Source: Alloprevotella sp.
GTDB taxonomy: Bacteria > Bacteroidota > Bacteroidia > Bacteroidales > Bacteroidaceae
Length of the DNA stretch: 64,000 bases
Reading direction: 5' to 3'
NCBI GenBank assembly: GCA_017477205.1
Contig: JAFUXE010000007.1
Span: forward strand, 62,001-126,000
The notes beneath the pieces are model-generated. The model saw only the letters and a program-made list of their open reading frames with translations, made no database searches and was not told the DNA's origin. This document shows positions 25,058 through 34,012 of this stretch, one piece after another (position 1 is the stretch's first letter; each line of letters starts with the position of its first letter). Both the position numbers and the translations under genes were made by a program.

Positions 25058-25081
25058 GTAAGCACCTGCAAACACACCACC

Positions 25082-25780
25082 ATGAAACTTGCCGACAAAA
25101 CCGCTGAGATTCTCCGTTACCTTGCGCCCATCTACGGCAACGTGGAGACGGAGCTCGACTACGGGACGCCCTTCCAGCTGCTCGTGGCCACCGTGCTTTC
25201 CGCACAGTGCACGGACAAGCGCGTCAACATGGTGACGCCCGCCCTCTTCGCGGACTATCCCGACGCGCTGACGATGGCGGAAGCCACGCCCGAAGTGCTC
25301 TACGAATACATCAAGAGCGTGAGCTACCCCAACGCGAAGGCCGCCCACCTTGCAGGACTTGCCCGCATGCTGCGCGACGACTTCGGCGGCGAAGTGCCCC
25401 AGACGCGCGAAGAGCTGGTGCGCCTGCCGGGCGTGGGACGGAAGACGGCAAACGTCGTGCAGGCAGTGGCCTTCGGAAAGTCCGCACTCGCCGTTGACAC
25501 GCACGTATTCCGCGTGGCGCACCGCCTCGGCCTTGTCCCCCAAAGCGCCACGACGCCGCTGAAGGTGGAGGAGGCGCTGAGCAAACTGATACCGGCGGAA
25601 GACCTGGGGCATTCCCATTTCTGGCTCCTGCTGCACGGGCGCTACACCTGCACCGCGCTGCGCCCGAAATGCGAAAAATGCGGGCTTGCCCACCTGTGCA
25701 AAGGTCCGATAAGGGCAAAATCGGGGGAAAGCACGCGAAAAACCTCCCAAAGGCTTGCTTCTTCCCGCAGCAAGCACTAA
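25082..25780 (+). CDS. nth: Endonuclease III
   Basis: DNA glycosylase and AP lyase that removes oxidised pyrimidines. The protein is 232 residues. The helix-hairpin-helix has LPGVGRKTANVV with the catalytic Lys, followed by the catalytic Asp in VDTHVFRV. The 4Fe-4S cluster ligands have the family spacing C-x6-C-x2-C-x5-C (CTALRPKCEKCGLAHLC). An N-terminal ATVLSAQCTDKRVN completes the signature. It begins 24 bases after ribE. The tail after the cluster (about 25 residues) is basic and not conserved. Confidence 0.97.
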   Translation: MKLADKTAEILRYLAPIYGNVETELDYGTPFQLLVATVLSAQCTDKRVNMVTPALFADYPDALTMAEATPEVLYEYIKSVSYPNAKAAHLAGLARMLRDDFGGEVPQTREELVRLPGVGRKTANVVQAVAFGKSALAVDTHVFRVAHRLGLVPQSATTPLKVEEALSKLIPAEDLGHSHFWLLLHGRYTCTALRPKCEKCGLAHLCKGPIRAKSGESTRKTSQRLASSRSKH

Positions 25781-25869
25781 CTTCGCCCCCTGAAAAAGCC
25801 ACAGCATCCGCCGCACTGCCCATACCACCCGCGGCGAAAGATGCTTATGTTTCACCAATAAACGTTTTC

Positions 25870-26919
25870 ATGGGCCTACTTCTTTTCTATGTCATCCTTG
25901 TTCTGGTGATATCTTTCAGTTGCTCCATCCTTGAGGCAACGCTTCTTTCCACGCCTATGACCTTCGTCACGATGAAGGAGGAGGAAGAAGCCAAGGGCTG
26001 GCGCACGCTGAAGCAATTTAAACAGGACATAGACCGTCCCATCTCGGCCATCCTTACCCTGAACACCATCGCCAATACGGCAGGTGCCGCTGCCGTGGGC
26101 TTCCAGACGCGCTTCATCTTCCCCGACGCGCCGGAAATCTTCGGCTGGGTGAGTGCCGCCCTGACGCTGCTCATCCTTGTGTGCTCGGAGATTATCCCGA
26201 AGACGTTGGGAGCCACCTACTGGCGATACATCATCATGCCGGCCGTTCCCGTCATCCGGGGACTCGTGTTCCTGACATGGCCTTTCGTGAAACTGGCAGA
26301 ATACATCACGAACTTCATATCCCCCGCAGAACCTGTGCAGACCGTCAGCCGCGAAGAGGTATCGGCACTGCTCACCGTGGGCACCGAAGAGGGCGTCTTC
26401 AAGCAGAAGGAGGACCGCATGATACAAAACCTCCTGAAGCTCTCGAAGGTGACGGCACGCGACATCATGACGCCCAGCAGCGTCGTGGAAATGGTAGAGG
26501 AAACGATGACCGTAGGGGAATTTCGCGAAGAAGAGACCTCCAAGCACAGCCGCATCCCCGTCTATCGCGACAACGACGACTTCGTGACGGGCTACGTGCT
26601 GCGCCAGCACATCCTCGAAAGCCTCTCGGAAGACAAATTCGACCTGCGCCTTGCCGACATCGCGCGCCCCATCCTCTCCTTCAACGAGAACGACAGCGTG
26701 TCGGCCATCTGGGAGCGCATGCTGGAGAAAAAGGAACATATCTCTGCCGTCATCGACGAATACGGATGCCTGCGCGGCATCGTCACGATGGAAGACGTCA
26801 TCGAAACGATGCTCGGCACGGAAATCGTGGACGAGAACGACACCGTGGAGGACATGCAGGAATATGCCCGCGAACAGTGGAAAGAACAACAGAAGACCGA
26901 TGGAAACGAACCGGCCTGA
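25870..26919 (+). CDS. CNNM/DUF21 membrane protein with CBS domains
   Basis: A 349-residue protein of the HlyC/CorC-like group. Residues 1-150 form the DUF21 transmembrane domain with three to four spans (MGLLLFYVILVLVISFS at the start; NTIANTAGAAAVGFQ; SEIIPKTLGATYWR is the family signature). Two CBS domains follow at about 195-310 (TARDIMTPSSVVEMV, HISAVIDEYGCLRGIVTMED). The usual C-terminal transporter-associated domain is absent, which is common for the shorter forms. The likely role is Mg/Co ion transport, with CBS domains sensing adenine nucleotides. The stop overlaps the rsmG start by 20 bases. Confidence 0.9.
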   Translation: MGLLLFYVILVLVISFSCSILEATLLSTPMTFVTMKEEEEAKGWRTLKQFKQDIDRPISAILTLNTIANTAGAAAVGFQTRFIFPDAPEIFGWVSAALTLLILVCSEIIPKTLGATYWRYIIMPAVPVIRGLVFLTWPFVKLAEYITNFISPAEPVQTVSREEVSALLTVGTEEGVFKQKEDRMIQNLLKLSKVTARDIMTPSSVVEMVEETMTVGEFREEETSKHSRIPVYRDNDDFVTGYVLRQHILESLSEDKFDLRLADIARPILSFNENDSVSAIWERMLEKKEHISAVIDEYGCLRGIVTMEDVIETMLGTEIVDENDTVEDMQEYAREQWKEQQKTDGNEPA

Positions 26920-27538
26920 AGACATCATACTGAAGTACTTCCCCGAACTTTCCCCCCGTCAGAAGGAACAGTTCGGCGCGCTTGATGCCTTGTACCGCGA
27001 CTGGAATGCGAAGATAAACATCATCTCGCGCCGCGACATTGACAACCTCTACCCCCACCACGTCCTCCACTCCCTCGCCATTGCCCGCGCCATACAGTTC
27101 CGGGCAGGCTCGCGCATCCTGGACATCGGGACGGGAGGCGGTTTCCCCGGCATTCCCCTTGCCATTCTGTTTCCCGAAGTGAGCTTCCACCTCATCGACA
27201 GCATCGGGAAGAAAATCCTCGTGACACAATCCGTTGCCGACGCACTCCACCTGGAGAACGTGACGACGGCACACCGTAACGCCGTGGAGGAACGCGGACG
27301 CTATGACTTCGTCGTGAGCCGCGGCGTGGCGGACTTGCGCGAACTGGCAAAACTCGTGCGCAAGAACATAGAGCGCCGCCAACTGAACTCCCTGCCGCCG
27401 GGACTGCTCTGCCTGAAAGGCGGAAACCTGGAAGGTGAACTGCAGCCCTTCCGCAAACAGGCGCTGACATGGAACCTTAGTGAATTCTTTGCGGAGGAGT
27501 TCTTTGAGACCAAGAAACTGATTTATGTGCAGCTTTGA
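26900..27538 (+). CDS. rsmG: 16S rRNA (guanine(527)-N(7))-methyltransferase
   Basis: Methylates G527 of 16S rRNA using S-adenosylmethionine. The protein is 212 residues. LDIGTGGGFPGIPLAIL is the SAM-binding motif I of this family, IISRRDIDNLYPHHVLHSL is the conserved N-terminal part, and VVSRGVADLREL is the later family motif. The ATG at 26900 overlaps the CBS protein gene by 20 bases, so the two are probably translationally coupled. The stop in turn overlaps the next start by 14 bases. Confidence 0.96.
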   Translation: METNRPEDIILKYFPELSPRQKEQFGALDALYRDWNAKINIISRRDIDNLYPHHVLHSLAIARAIQFRAGSRILDIGTGGGFPGIPLAILFPEVSFHLIDSIGKKILVTQSVADALHLENVTTAHRNAVEERGRYDFVVSRGVADLRELAKLVRKNIERRQLNSLPPGLLCLKGGNLEGELQPFRKQALTWNLSEFFAEEFFETKKLIYVQL

Positions 27539-28202
27539 ATACCGTTGCCTCACGTTCAACTTCATCGAGGAGAACACATATATTATATGGAGCGCGCGCA
27601 CGCGCGAGGCGGCCATCATCGACTGCGGCGCACGCCATCCGGAAGAACAGCACTACCTCACGGACTTCATCACGTCAAGCAAGCTGCGACCCGTGGCGGC
27701 TCTCCTGACGCACGCACACTTCGACCACATCTTTGGGCTGCAAACCCTCTATGACACATTCGGCCTCCGTCCGCGCATGCACGAGAAGGAACATGCGAAC
27801 TACGACATGGCCGCAGAACAGACGGAGCTTTTCCTGCATCGTCGCCTCGACTTCGACGTTCCGCCCGCAGGCCCCGACCTGCACGACGGTGAGGAGATTC
27901 CCGTTGGCGACCTACGGCTGAAAGTCATCGAGACCCCCGGACACACGGCAGGCGGCGTATGCTTCTTCCTCACCCCTTCGCCCGAAGACCCGCCCGCCAC
28001 AAAGCCGTTGCTCTTCAGCGGAGACACCCTGTTCCGGGACTCCGTGGGACGCACCGACCTGCCCGGCGGCTCGTGGATAGACATGGAAAAGAGCATCCAC
28101 AAATGCCTGAACACGCTGCCCGAGAACACACTCGTGCTGCCAGGACACGGCGAAACGACAACCATCAAAAGCGAAAGAACATTCCACGGCATCGGCTTCT
28201 GA
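27525..28202 (+). CDS. MBL-fold metallo-hydrolase (glyoxalase II-like)
   Basis: A 225-residue cytoplasmic hydrolase with two metal ions. Metal motifs are THAHFDHI (HxHxDH), PGHTAGG with the next His, GDTLF with the bridging Asp and LPGHGETT with the last His. The length and motif order match the small bacterial glyoxalase II-like family that acts on thioesters or other acyl compounds; these are not true glutathione enzymes in anaerobes, so the substrate is open. It overlaps the rsmG end and is thus part of the same operon. Confidence 0.92.
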   Translation: MCSFEYRCLTFNFIEENTYIIWSARTREAAIIDCGARHPEEQHYLTDFITSSKLRPVAALLTHAHFDHIFGLQTLYDTFGLRPRMHEKEHANYDMAAEQTELFLHRRLDFDVPPAGPDLHDGEEIPVGDLRLKVIETPGHTAGGVCFFLTPSPEDPPATKPLLFSGDTLFRDSVGRTDLPGGSWIDMEKSIHKCLNTLPENTLVLPGHGETTTIKSERTFHGIGF

Positions 28203-28240
28203 GAGAATCCTCCTGAGAGTATGCCCAATAATATACGACC

Positions 28241-28819
28241 ATGAGCGGAAACAAAGCAAAATTGACAGAACGCATCGCCCAGATGGACGACGACTGTGCG
28301 GGCAGACTCCTTGCCCTGATTGACAGCGGCACGCTGGAAAACGTGCCGAAGGTTGTGGAAGAGCGTCCCGAAGTGCTGGAATGCGACGTCGTGCGCTTTC
28401 AGAACAACAAAGAGAAATGGGTGGCTTTCGTCGGCCTGATGGACGGCCGTCCCTACGAGATTTTCACGGGCTTGCAGGACGACGAGGAGGGCATCGTGCT
28501 GCCCAAGCTTGTCACAAAGGGACGCATCATCAAGGCCACAAACCCCGACGGCACGCACCGCTACGACTTCCAGTTTGAGAACAAGCGCGGCTACAAGACG
28601 ACCGTCGAGGGGCTGTCCGAGAAGTTCAACAAGGAATACTGGAACTACGCGAAGCTTATTTCCGGCGTCCTGCGCTACGGCATGCCGCTGGAGAACGTCG
28701 TGCGCCTCGTTAGCTCCATGCAGATGGAGAGCGAGGACATCAACACGTGGACCGTGGGCGTGGAGCGTGCGCTGAAGAAGTACATCGGCGGCAACACGGT
28801 TGAGGACAGCGCACTATAG
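28241..28819 (+). CDS. Orphan C-terminal domain of class II (B12) ribonucleotide reductase
   Basis: A 192-residue stand-alone protein that matches, from about residue 40 onward, the domain at the C-terminal end of Bacteroidota adenosylcobalamin-dependent ribonucleotide reductases: LECDVVRFQNNKEKWVAFVG, DGRPYEIFTGL, LPKLVTKGRIIK, KRGYKTTVEGLSEKFN, YWNYAKLISGVLRYGMP and INTWTVGVERALKKYI. It ends where full-length enzymes continue into a Cys-rich CxxC tail. The catalytic barrel is not encoded upstream (an MBL hydrolase is there, 38 bases away). The first 40 residues are not those of the enzyme, so it looks like a dedicated small protein. Function is unknown. Confidence 0.75.
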   Translation: MSGNKAKLTERIAQMDDDCAGRLLALIDSGTLENVPKVVEERPEVLECDVVRFQNNKEKWVAFVGLMDGRPYEIFTGLQDDEEGIVLPKLVTKGRIIKATNPDGTHRYDFQFENKRGYKTTVEGLSEKFNKEYWNYAKLISGVLRYGMPLENVVRLVSSMQMESEDINTWTVGVERALKKYIGGNTVEDSAL

Positions 28820-28822
28820 CGC

Positions 28823-29440
28823 TCATCTGCCGACAACGACCCGCCCGGTGTTGTCTATCGGGATGACAACGACATCAAAGTCATCGTCGGAAGGCGGGTC
28901 GTCCTCCCCACCCTCTCCGGAGCCGCCTCCGCCTTCATCCTCCGTTTCTATCCAGAAGAAGTCCATCGGCTTGCGGATGCCGATGGTGCGGAAGTATGTC
29001 GTCAGCTCCCCCGTAACGCCGACAAGGCGGCCGAGGTACTGAGGATGGTCAAACAGGTTGAGCTCGCTGCGCCAGTCTTCGCCGCTGGTGGGAAGGCTCA
29101 CGGGGAGAACATGCTTCGAGTCCTTTTCACTGGGGCTGTCAGCAAGAATCAGGTTTGTGTTGACAGCATTCTTCGGACATCCGAACACGCAATTCGACAG
29201 CGAGTTCCCGTCAATATACCCCACGATATAGCCCACGACAAAGGCGAAGGTGCCATTCTCGGCTTTCATCGCCTGTGCGACGGTCAGGAAGTCGCCGTCT
29301 GTGGGAGGCGTTTCGGGATCGTCCGTCCCAGGTTATTCCGTTTCGGGTTTGGCTGGGTCGTCCTCGTCGGGAATCTCCAGCTTTGAACATGCCGAGAAGA
29401 GAGCTGCCGCCATGAGCCATATCAGAAGTCGTGCTTTCAT
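28823..29440 (-). pseudogene. DUF6359-like lipoprotein, interrupted by an in-frame TAA
   Basis: A 206-codon frame with one internal stop. The start MKARLLIWLMAAALFSAC (ATG at 29440) is a lipoprotein signal with the lipobox Cys at residue 18. The acidic linker reads KLEIPDEDDPAKPETE, then TAA (29335-29333, codon 36), then PGTDDPETPPTDGDF in the same frame. The domain that follows (FAFVVGYIVGYIDGN, NLILADSP, VLPVSLPTSGEDWRSELNLF) matches the DUF6359 type of Bacteroidota surface lipoproteins. The TAA could come from a single change of CAA or GAA. Nothing else in the frame is damaged, so the loss is recent, or there is readthrough or an assembly error. A restart at the ATG at 29269 would lack the lipid anchor. 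Confidence 0.8.
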
Positions 29441-29525
29441 TGTGCGTTGAGGTATTGAGGTTGTTTAATCCACACACGTTTTTATGTTTCCCGTAGTCCC
29501 CGGGCTTCGCGGATACCGGCGTTCC

Positions 29526-29891
29526 TTATCTTTCGCGATAGTCTCGCAGGGTCACACTGATGCCGTCGCAGTCTATGCCAGGTATGGGCGGGGCGCACTT
29601 CTTCACCGTCACCTCCACCGATGCGACGCGGCTGAAATCCCGCAGAATGCCCTTCCCTATGCGGGCGGCTACGTGCTCCAGCAGGTTTGAAGGTTTCTCC
29701 ATTTCCCGTTTTACCACTTCATAGACGGCGGCATAGTCCACCGTGCCGCGCAGGTCGTCGTGCGCGGTGGCCGCATCGTCAACGTTCACCTCAAGCAAGA
29801 GGCTCACACTGTAGTCTCCGCCCACGACGCGCTCCTGCGGCAGGCATCCGTGGCGCGCACGGAAGCGCAGGTTGTGAAGTCTGATTTCCAT
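29526..29891 (-). CDS. folB: Dihydroneopterin aldolase
   Basis: Cleaves 7,8-dihydroneopterin to 6-hydroxymethyl-7,8-dihydropterin in folate synthesis. The protein is 121 residues, the family length. The opening MEIRLHNLRFRARHGCLPQE contains the characteristic HG(V/C) segment; GTVDYAAVYEVVK and SNLLEHVAARIG follow with the conserved Glu, and KCAPPIPG is the family's KPxAP(I)PG element. It lies 17 bases downstream of murF-alr and probably shares its transcript. Confidence 0.95.
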   Translation of the reverse strand: MEIRLHNLRFRARHGCLPQERVVGGDYSVSLLLEVNVDDAATAHDDLRGTVDYAAVYEVVKREMEKPSNLLEHVAARIGKGILRDFSRVASVEVTVKKCAPPIPGIDCDGISVTLRDYRER

Positions 29892-29908
29892 GTCTGACCT
29901 TTGAGTTT

Positions 29909-32383
29909 TTACTGATAGTACACGCGGCGTACGCGCGGCGATATGCCCGTGAGGATTTCGTAGGGAATGGTCTGGAGGACGTCCGAAAGCACCGTCACGG
30001 GCAATTCGTCGCCGAATATCTCCACGGTGTCGCCGGCGCGGCAGGGGATGTCCGTCACGTCAATCATGCAGACGTCCATGCAGATGTTGCCGACGTAGTA
30101 GGCGCGCAGGCCGTTCACAAGGCAGTAGCAATGGCCGTTGCCCAGATGGCGGTTCAGGCCGTCGGCATAGCCTATGGGGATGGCGGCAATGCGGCTCGGA
30201 CGCGTCAGCCGTCCGCGGCGGCTGTAGCCCACCGTGCTGGTGGCGGCGACGTCGCGCACCTGCAGGATGGTGGTCTTCAGCGAGGAGACGTTGTGTATGA
30301 TTTGGTTCGTTATGGGATTGACGCCGTAGAGGCCGAGGCCCAAGCGCACCATGTCAAGGTGGCGTTCCGGGAAGCGCTCTATGCCTGCGGAGTTGCAGAT
30401 GTGGCGGAGAATCTTATGCGGGAAGGCGCTCTGGAGCTGTCGGGAGGCTTCGTCGAAGAGGCGGAACTGCTCCGCGCTGTAGTCGTCAAACTCCGCGCTG
30501 TCGGCTCCAGCAAAGTGGGAGAATACGCTGCGCGGTATGAGTGCGGCCTGATGCTGAAGGCGGTCGATGAGCGCGGGCATGTCCTGCTCGGGATTGAAAC
30601 CAAGGCGGCGCATGCCGGTGTCGAGCTTGATGTGGACGGGGAAGTTGGTGATGCCCTCGCGCTTGGCGGCGCGGATGAGGGCTTCCAGCAGGTCGAAGCT
30701 ATAGACTTCCGGTTGCAGGCGGTATTCGAAGAGCGTGTGGAAGGACGTCATTTCGGGGTTCATCACGATGATGTCCGCCGTGACGCCCGCCTTGCGAAGC
30801 TCCGCACCCTCGTCCGCCACGGCGACGGCGAGGTAGTCCACGCCGCGGTCCTGCAAGGTGCGCGCAATCTCCACGGCCCCGGCGCCGTAGGCGGAGGCTT
30901 TTATCATACAGACCATCTTCGTCTGCGGTTTCAGGAAGCTGCGGTAGAAGTTCAGGTTGGCCGCCAGGGCTTCAAGGTTCACCTGCAAGGTGGTCTCATG
31001 GACGCGGCGCATAAGGATGTCGCTGACGGCCTCGAAGTGGAAGTCGCGCGCACCCTTGAGAAGTATCGTGTCGTCGTGCCACTCGTCCAGTAGCGAGGAC
31101 TGGAGGAACGCCTCCGTGGACGGGAAGAATGCCGTCTGTATGGGCTGTGTCTCAAACAGGGCGCGGACGCTGCACAGCTGCGGACCTATGCCTACGAGGC
31201 GGCGGACGCGGCGATGGGCAATCATCTCTGCCACGTGCGCATAGAGTTCCGCGGCGGGGAGGCCGCTCTGGTGTATATCGGAAAGCACCAAGGTAAAACC
31301 ATCCTCCCTGCGGCGCTCCACGAAGTCGAGGGCTATGTCGAGGGACGTGACGTCAGAGTTATAGCTGTCGTTGATGAGCGTGAGGCCGCGTACGCCCTGC
31401 TCCACTTCCAGGCGCATGGCCACGGGTTCCAGCTGCGCCATCCGCGTCTGGAGATATTCCGCGTCGCAACCCAGGTGGAGGCAGAGCGCGAGGCAGTGCA
31501 GGGCGTTCTCCACGGAGGCCGACGAGGTGAAAGGTATCTCTATCTCCCCCGCCGCGGAGCCGCAGGCATAGGCGATGCGCGTCGCCTGGTCCGTGCTTTC
31601 CGTGCGCGAGACGTAGAGGAAGGCCGCCTTGTCCTGCCTGGACCATCCCAGCCGGTGGCCACGGAAGCCGCTCCGGGCGATGCACGCCGCGACGAGAGCG
31701 TCGTCGGCATTATAGACGAGAGCCTCCGCGTCCCGGAAGAGCGAGAGTTTCTCCAGGCACTTCTGTTCCATGGAGCTGAAGTTCTCCTGATGCGCCTGGC
31801 CAAGGTTTGTCATGACGCCGATGGTGGGCTTCAGGATGTCGCGTAAGCGCTGCATCTCGCCGGGCTGGCTGATGCCGGCCTCAAAGACGCCCAGCTGCGT
31901 GCGTTCCGTCAGCAGGCAGACGGAGAGGGGCACGCCGACCTGCGAGTTGTACGAGCGCGGCGAACGCGTCACCGTCATGGCGGGCGAGAGCAGCTGGTAG
32001 AGCCATTCCTTCACGACCGTCTTGCCGTTGGAGCCCGTGACGCCGACGACGGGCACGCGGAACGCCTCCCTGTGGAGCTCCGCCAGGCGGCCCAGGGCGC
32101 GCAGCGGCGAGTCCGCCACGAGGAAGCACGCCTCGGGCATGTCCTGCCGCGCCTCAGCGGGCACGGCCTCCACGACGAAGCAGCGCACGCCGCGGCGGTA
32201 GAGGTCGGCCACGTAGCGGTGGCCGTCGCCGGTCTGCGTGCGCAGGGCGAAGAAGAGTGTCGTCTCCGGGAAAGCCAGCGAGCGGCTGTCCGTCAGGAGC
32301 CAGTCTATGCGGTGGTCCATGCGCGCACATCCCTCTGTGCGCGCTGCAATCATGCGGGAAATATCCTCAATTGTATAGTGCAT
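29909..32383 (-). CDS. murF: Bifunctional UDP-MurNAc-tripeptide:D-Ala-D-Ala ligase / alanine racemase
   Basis: An 824-residue fusion that supplies D-alanine and joins D-Ala-D-Ala to the peptidoglycan precursor. Residues 1-450 are MurF: the ATP loop GVTGSNGKT starts at 114, and INDSYNSDVTSLDIALDF is the C-terminal ligase domain. From about residue 455 to the end lies the alanine racemase (VNLEALAANLNFYRSFL; the PLP-binding Lys495 in MIKASAYGAGA; TSTVGYSRRGRL near the catalytic Tyr; IPIGYADGL). The fusion is characteristic of Bacteroidota. folB is downstream and nhaD upstream (50 bases) on the same strand. Confidence 0.95.
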   Translation of the reverse strand: MHYTIEDISRMIAARTEGCARMDHRIDWLLTDSRSLAFPETTLFFALRTQTGDGHRYVADLYRRGVRCFVVEAVPAEARQDMPEACFLVADSPLRALGRLAELHREAFRVPVVGVTGSNGKTVVKEWLYQLLSPAMTVTRSPRSYNSQVGVPLSVCLLTERTQLGVFEAGISQPGEMQRLRDILKPTIGVMTNLGQAHQENFSSMEQKCLEKLSLFRDAEALVYNADDALVAACIARSGFRGHRLGWSRQDKAAFLYVSRTESTDQATRIAYACGSAAGEIEIPFTSSASVENALHCLALCLHLGCDAEYLQTRMAQLEPVAMRLEVEQGVRGLTLINDSYNSDVTSLDIALDFVERRREDGFTLVLSDIHQSGLPAAELYAHVAEMIAHRRVRRLVGIGPQLCSVRALFETQPIQTAFFPSTEAFLQSSLLDEWHDDTILLKGARDFHFEAVSDILMRRVHETTLQVNLEALAANLNFYRSFLKPQTKMVCMIKASAYGAGAVEIARTLQDRGVDYLAVAVADEGAELRKAGVTADIIVMNPEMTSFHTLFEYRLQPEVYSFDLLEALIRAAKREGITNFPVHIKLDTGMRRLGFNPEQDMPALIDRLQHQAALIPRSVFSHFAGADSAEFDDYSAEQFRLFDEASRQLQSAFPHKILRHICNSAGIERFPERHLDMVRLGLGLYGVNPITNQIIHNVSSLKTTILQVRDVAATSTVGYSRRGRLTRPSRIAAIPIGYADGLNRHLGNGHCYCLVNGLRAYYVGNICMDVCMIDVTDIPCRAGDTVEIFGDELPVTVLSDVLQTIPYEILTGISPRVRRVYYQ

Positions 32384-32433
32384 CTTGTTTTCTATGTGAA
32401 AGCTTCAGAGCTTGCCTGTCTGTGTATATATAT

Positions 32434-33798
32434 TTAATTGAAAAGCCAGAAGACGAAGAGGCCCACGGCGAAGGCCAGCGCCACCTTGGGCAGCATGTGA
32501 CGCACGTACCATCCGGGCTTGATGCCCTCCATGCGCCAGAGCGCGAAGCCGCCCATCGTGCCAGCTGCGAGTAGGCTGCCGCCCACGGCCGTGCAGTAGC
32601 TCAGCAGGGGCCAGAAGGTGCCGTCCTTGGCAAACTCCGCGATGCCCTCCTCGTGGGTGAAGGCAGCGATGTTGCCCAGCATCATGGGTACGTTTCCGGC
32701 GAAGGCGGAGGCAAGGCCTGAGGCAAGGCCGGTGAGGTAGATACTGGGGACGTGCTCCGTCGTCCAGCGGCAGAAGGTGGGCAGCAGGCCGCTCTCGTTC
32801 ACGGCGCCCACGGCGAGCGTCATGCCGATGAAGAAGAGCATGTTCTGCTTGTTCTGGTACTGCAAGGCCATCGGCGCGCGCTTGCTGACCATCACGTCGG
32901 CGCGCAGGAGGTTGCGGTTGCAGAGCTCGTCCACAATCCAGAGCACGCCGAGCACGCAGAGCGCGCCGAGGAAGGCGGGAAGGTGCGTCAGGCGGTGGAA
33001 CGTGGGCACGAACCACAGGCCGCCGATGCCCACGAGCAGCATCAGGCCGCGCTGCCAGCGGTTCAGCACCGTGTCGTCGCCGCGGTAGGGCGGACGCGTG
33101 CGCACCAGCTCCATCGTCCGCGGCATGCGACGGTGGACAAGTGCCGTCACGGTGAGCATGGCGGCCAGGCAGGAGGCCATGAGCGAGAAGCTGTACGTCG
33201 TGGGCGTGACGAGCTCCTTCGTCCAGAGGGCCAGGCTCGTCGTGTCGCCAATCACGGTGCAGGCGCCGCCGCAGTTCGCCGCCACGACGATGACGGCGCC
33301 GAAGGCCCAGCGCAGGCGTTCCTGCGCCACCAGCGTCCGCATGATGGCCAGCATCAGGCAGACGGTCGTCAGGTTGTCAAGGTTCGCCGAGAGCAGGAAC
33401 GTTAGGCCGGCCGCGCCCCAGAGAAAGCGCCGCGGGTACTTCGTGTAGAGCGCCTCGTGGATGAAGTCGAAGCAGCCGTTGTTGTTCAGCACCTCCACGA
33501 TGCTCGCCGTGGCCAGCAGGAACAGCACGACGTTAGCCGCCTCCAGCGTGTAGCGCAGGAAGACGCCCTGCGCCACGAACTCCTTCACGTTGAAGGACGA
33601 GGCCCGCCCGCCGTCCAGGAACGCCCCGTACTCCGCCGCGTGCTGCGCCGTCACGAAGTCCGAGCCCCACATGATGTAGAGCAGCCAGCACACCGTGCCG
33701 GCAAACATCGCCACCGCAGCCTTGTTCATGCGGTGGACGCCCTCCGTCGCAATCAGCAGCAACGCCAGGAAGAAAATACTCAGAATGCCTATTGCCAT
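32434..33798 (-). CDS. nhaD: Sodium:proton antiporter, NhaD type
   Basis: A 454-residue membrane protein with about 12 spans in the ion transporter superfamily. Family segments include MAIGILSIFFLALLLIATEG, NLDNLTTVCLMLAIM, NCGGACTVIGDTTSLALW (near residue 180), GLASGLASAFAGNVPMMLGN and SYCTAVGGSLLAAGTMGGF. It exchanges Na+ for H+ across the inner membrane. The start at 33798 is chosen because the frame upstream to 33861 translates a GC-rich intergenic stretch. A promoter -7 element lies at 33880-33888. Confidence 0.92.
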   Translation of the reverse strand: MAIGILSIFFLALLLIATEGVHRMNKAAVAMFAGTVCWLLYIMWGSDFVTAQHAAEYGAFLDGGRASSFNVKEFVAQGVFLRYTLEAANVVLFLLATASIVEVLNNNGCFDFIHEALYTKYPRRFLWGAAGLTFLLSANLDNLTTVCLMLAIMRTLVAQERLRWAFGAVIVVAANCGGACTVIGDTTSLALWTKELVTPTTYSFSLMASCLAAMLTVTALVHRRMPRTMELVRTRPPYRGDDTVLNRWQRGLMLLVGIGGLWFVPTFHRLTHLPAFLGALCVLGVLWIVDELCNRNLLRADVMVSKRAPMALQYQNKQNMLFFIGMTLAVGAVNESGLLPTFCRWTTEHVPSIYLTGLASGLASAFAGNVPMMLGNIAAFTHEEGIAEFAKDGTFWPLLSYCTAVGGSLLAAGTMGGFALWRMEGIKPGWYVRHMLPKVALAFAVGLFVFWLFN

Positions 33799-33879
33799 CG
33801 TCGTTTCGTTATTTACAGCCCCTCCGCCTCCCCCGCAGGGGAAGAGCGCGGTGCGGCGCAATGTTCAATGAATTTCGCC

Positions 33880-33888
33880 GCGAAGATA
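33880..33888 (-). promoter_or_regulatory. Promoter -7 element of the nhaD-murF-folB run
   Basis: TATCTTCGC on the minus strand, about 80 bases upstream of the nhaD start. A TTTG lies 24 bases upstream of it, slightly further than the usual spacing. Confidence 0.6.
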
Positions 33889-33951
33889 GAAAAATGCTCC
33901 TTAACAGAAAAGCAAATGCCGCAGGAAAAGCTGCATCCGCGCCGCAAAACC

Positions 33952-33983
33952 TTGCGCGGAAACGTTTTTTGCGCTATCTTCGC
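33952..33983 (+). promoter_or_regulatory. Promoter of the GSCFA gene
   Basis: TTG (33952-33954), 20 bases, then TATCTTCGC (33975-33983), 30 bases before the ATG at 34013. Confidence 0.75.
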
Positions 33984-34012
33984 GCCCTGAAAATCATGCA
34001 CCAACACTCCTC

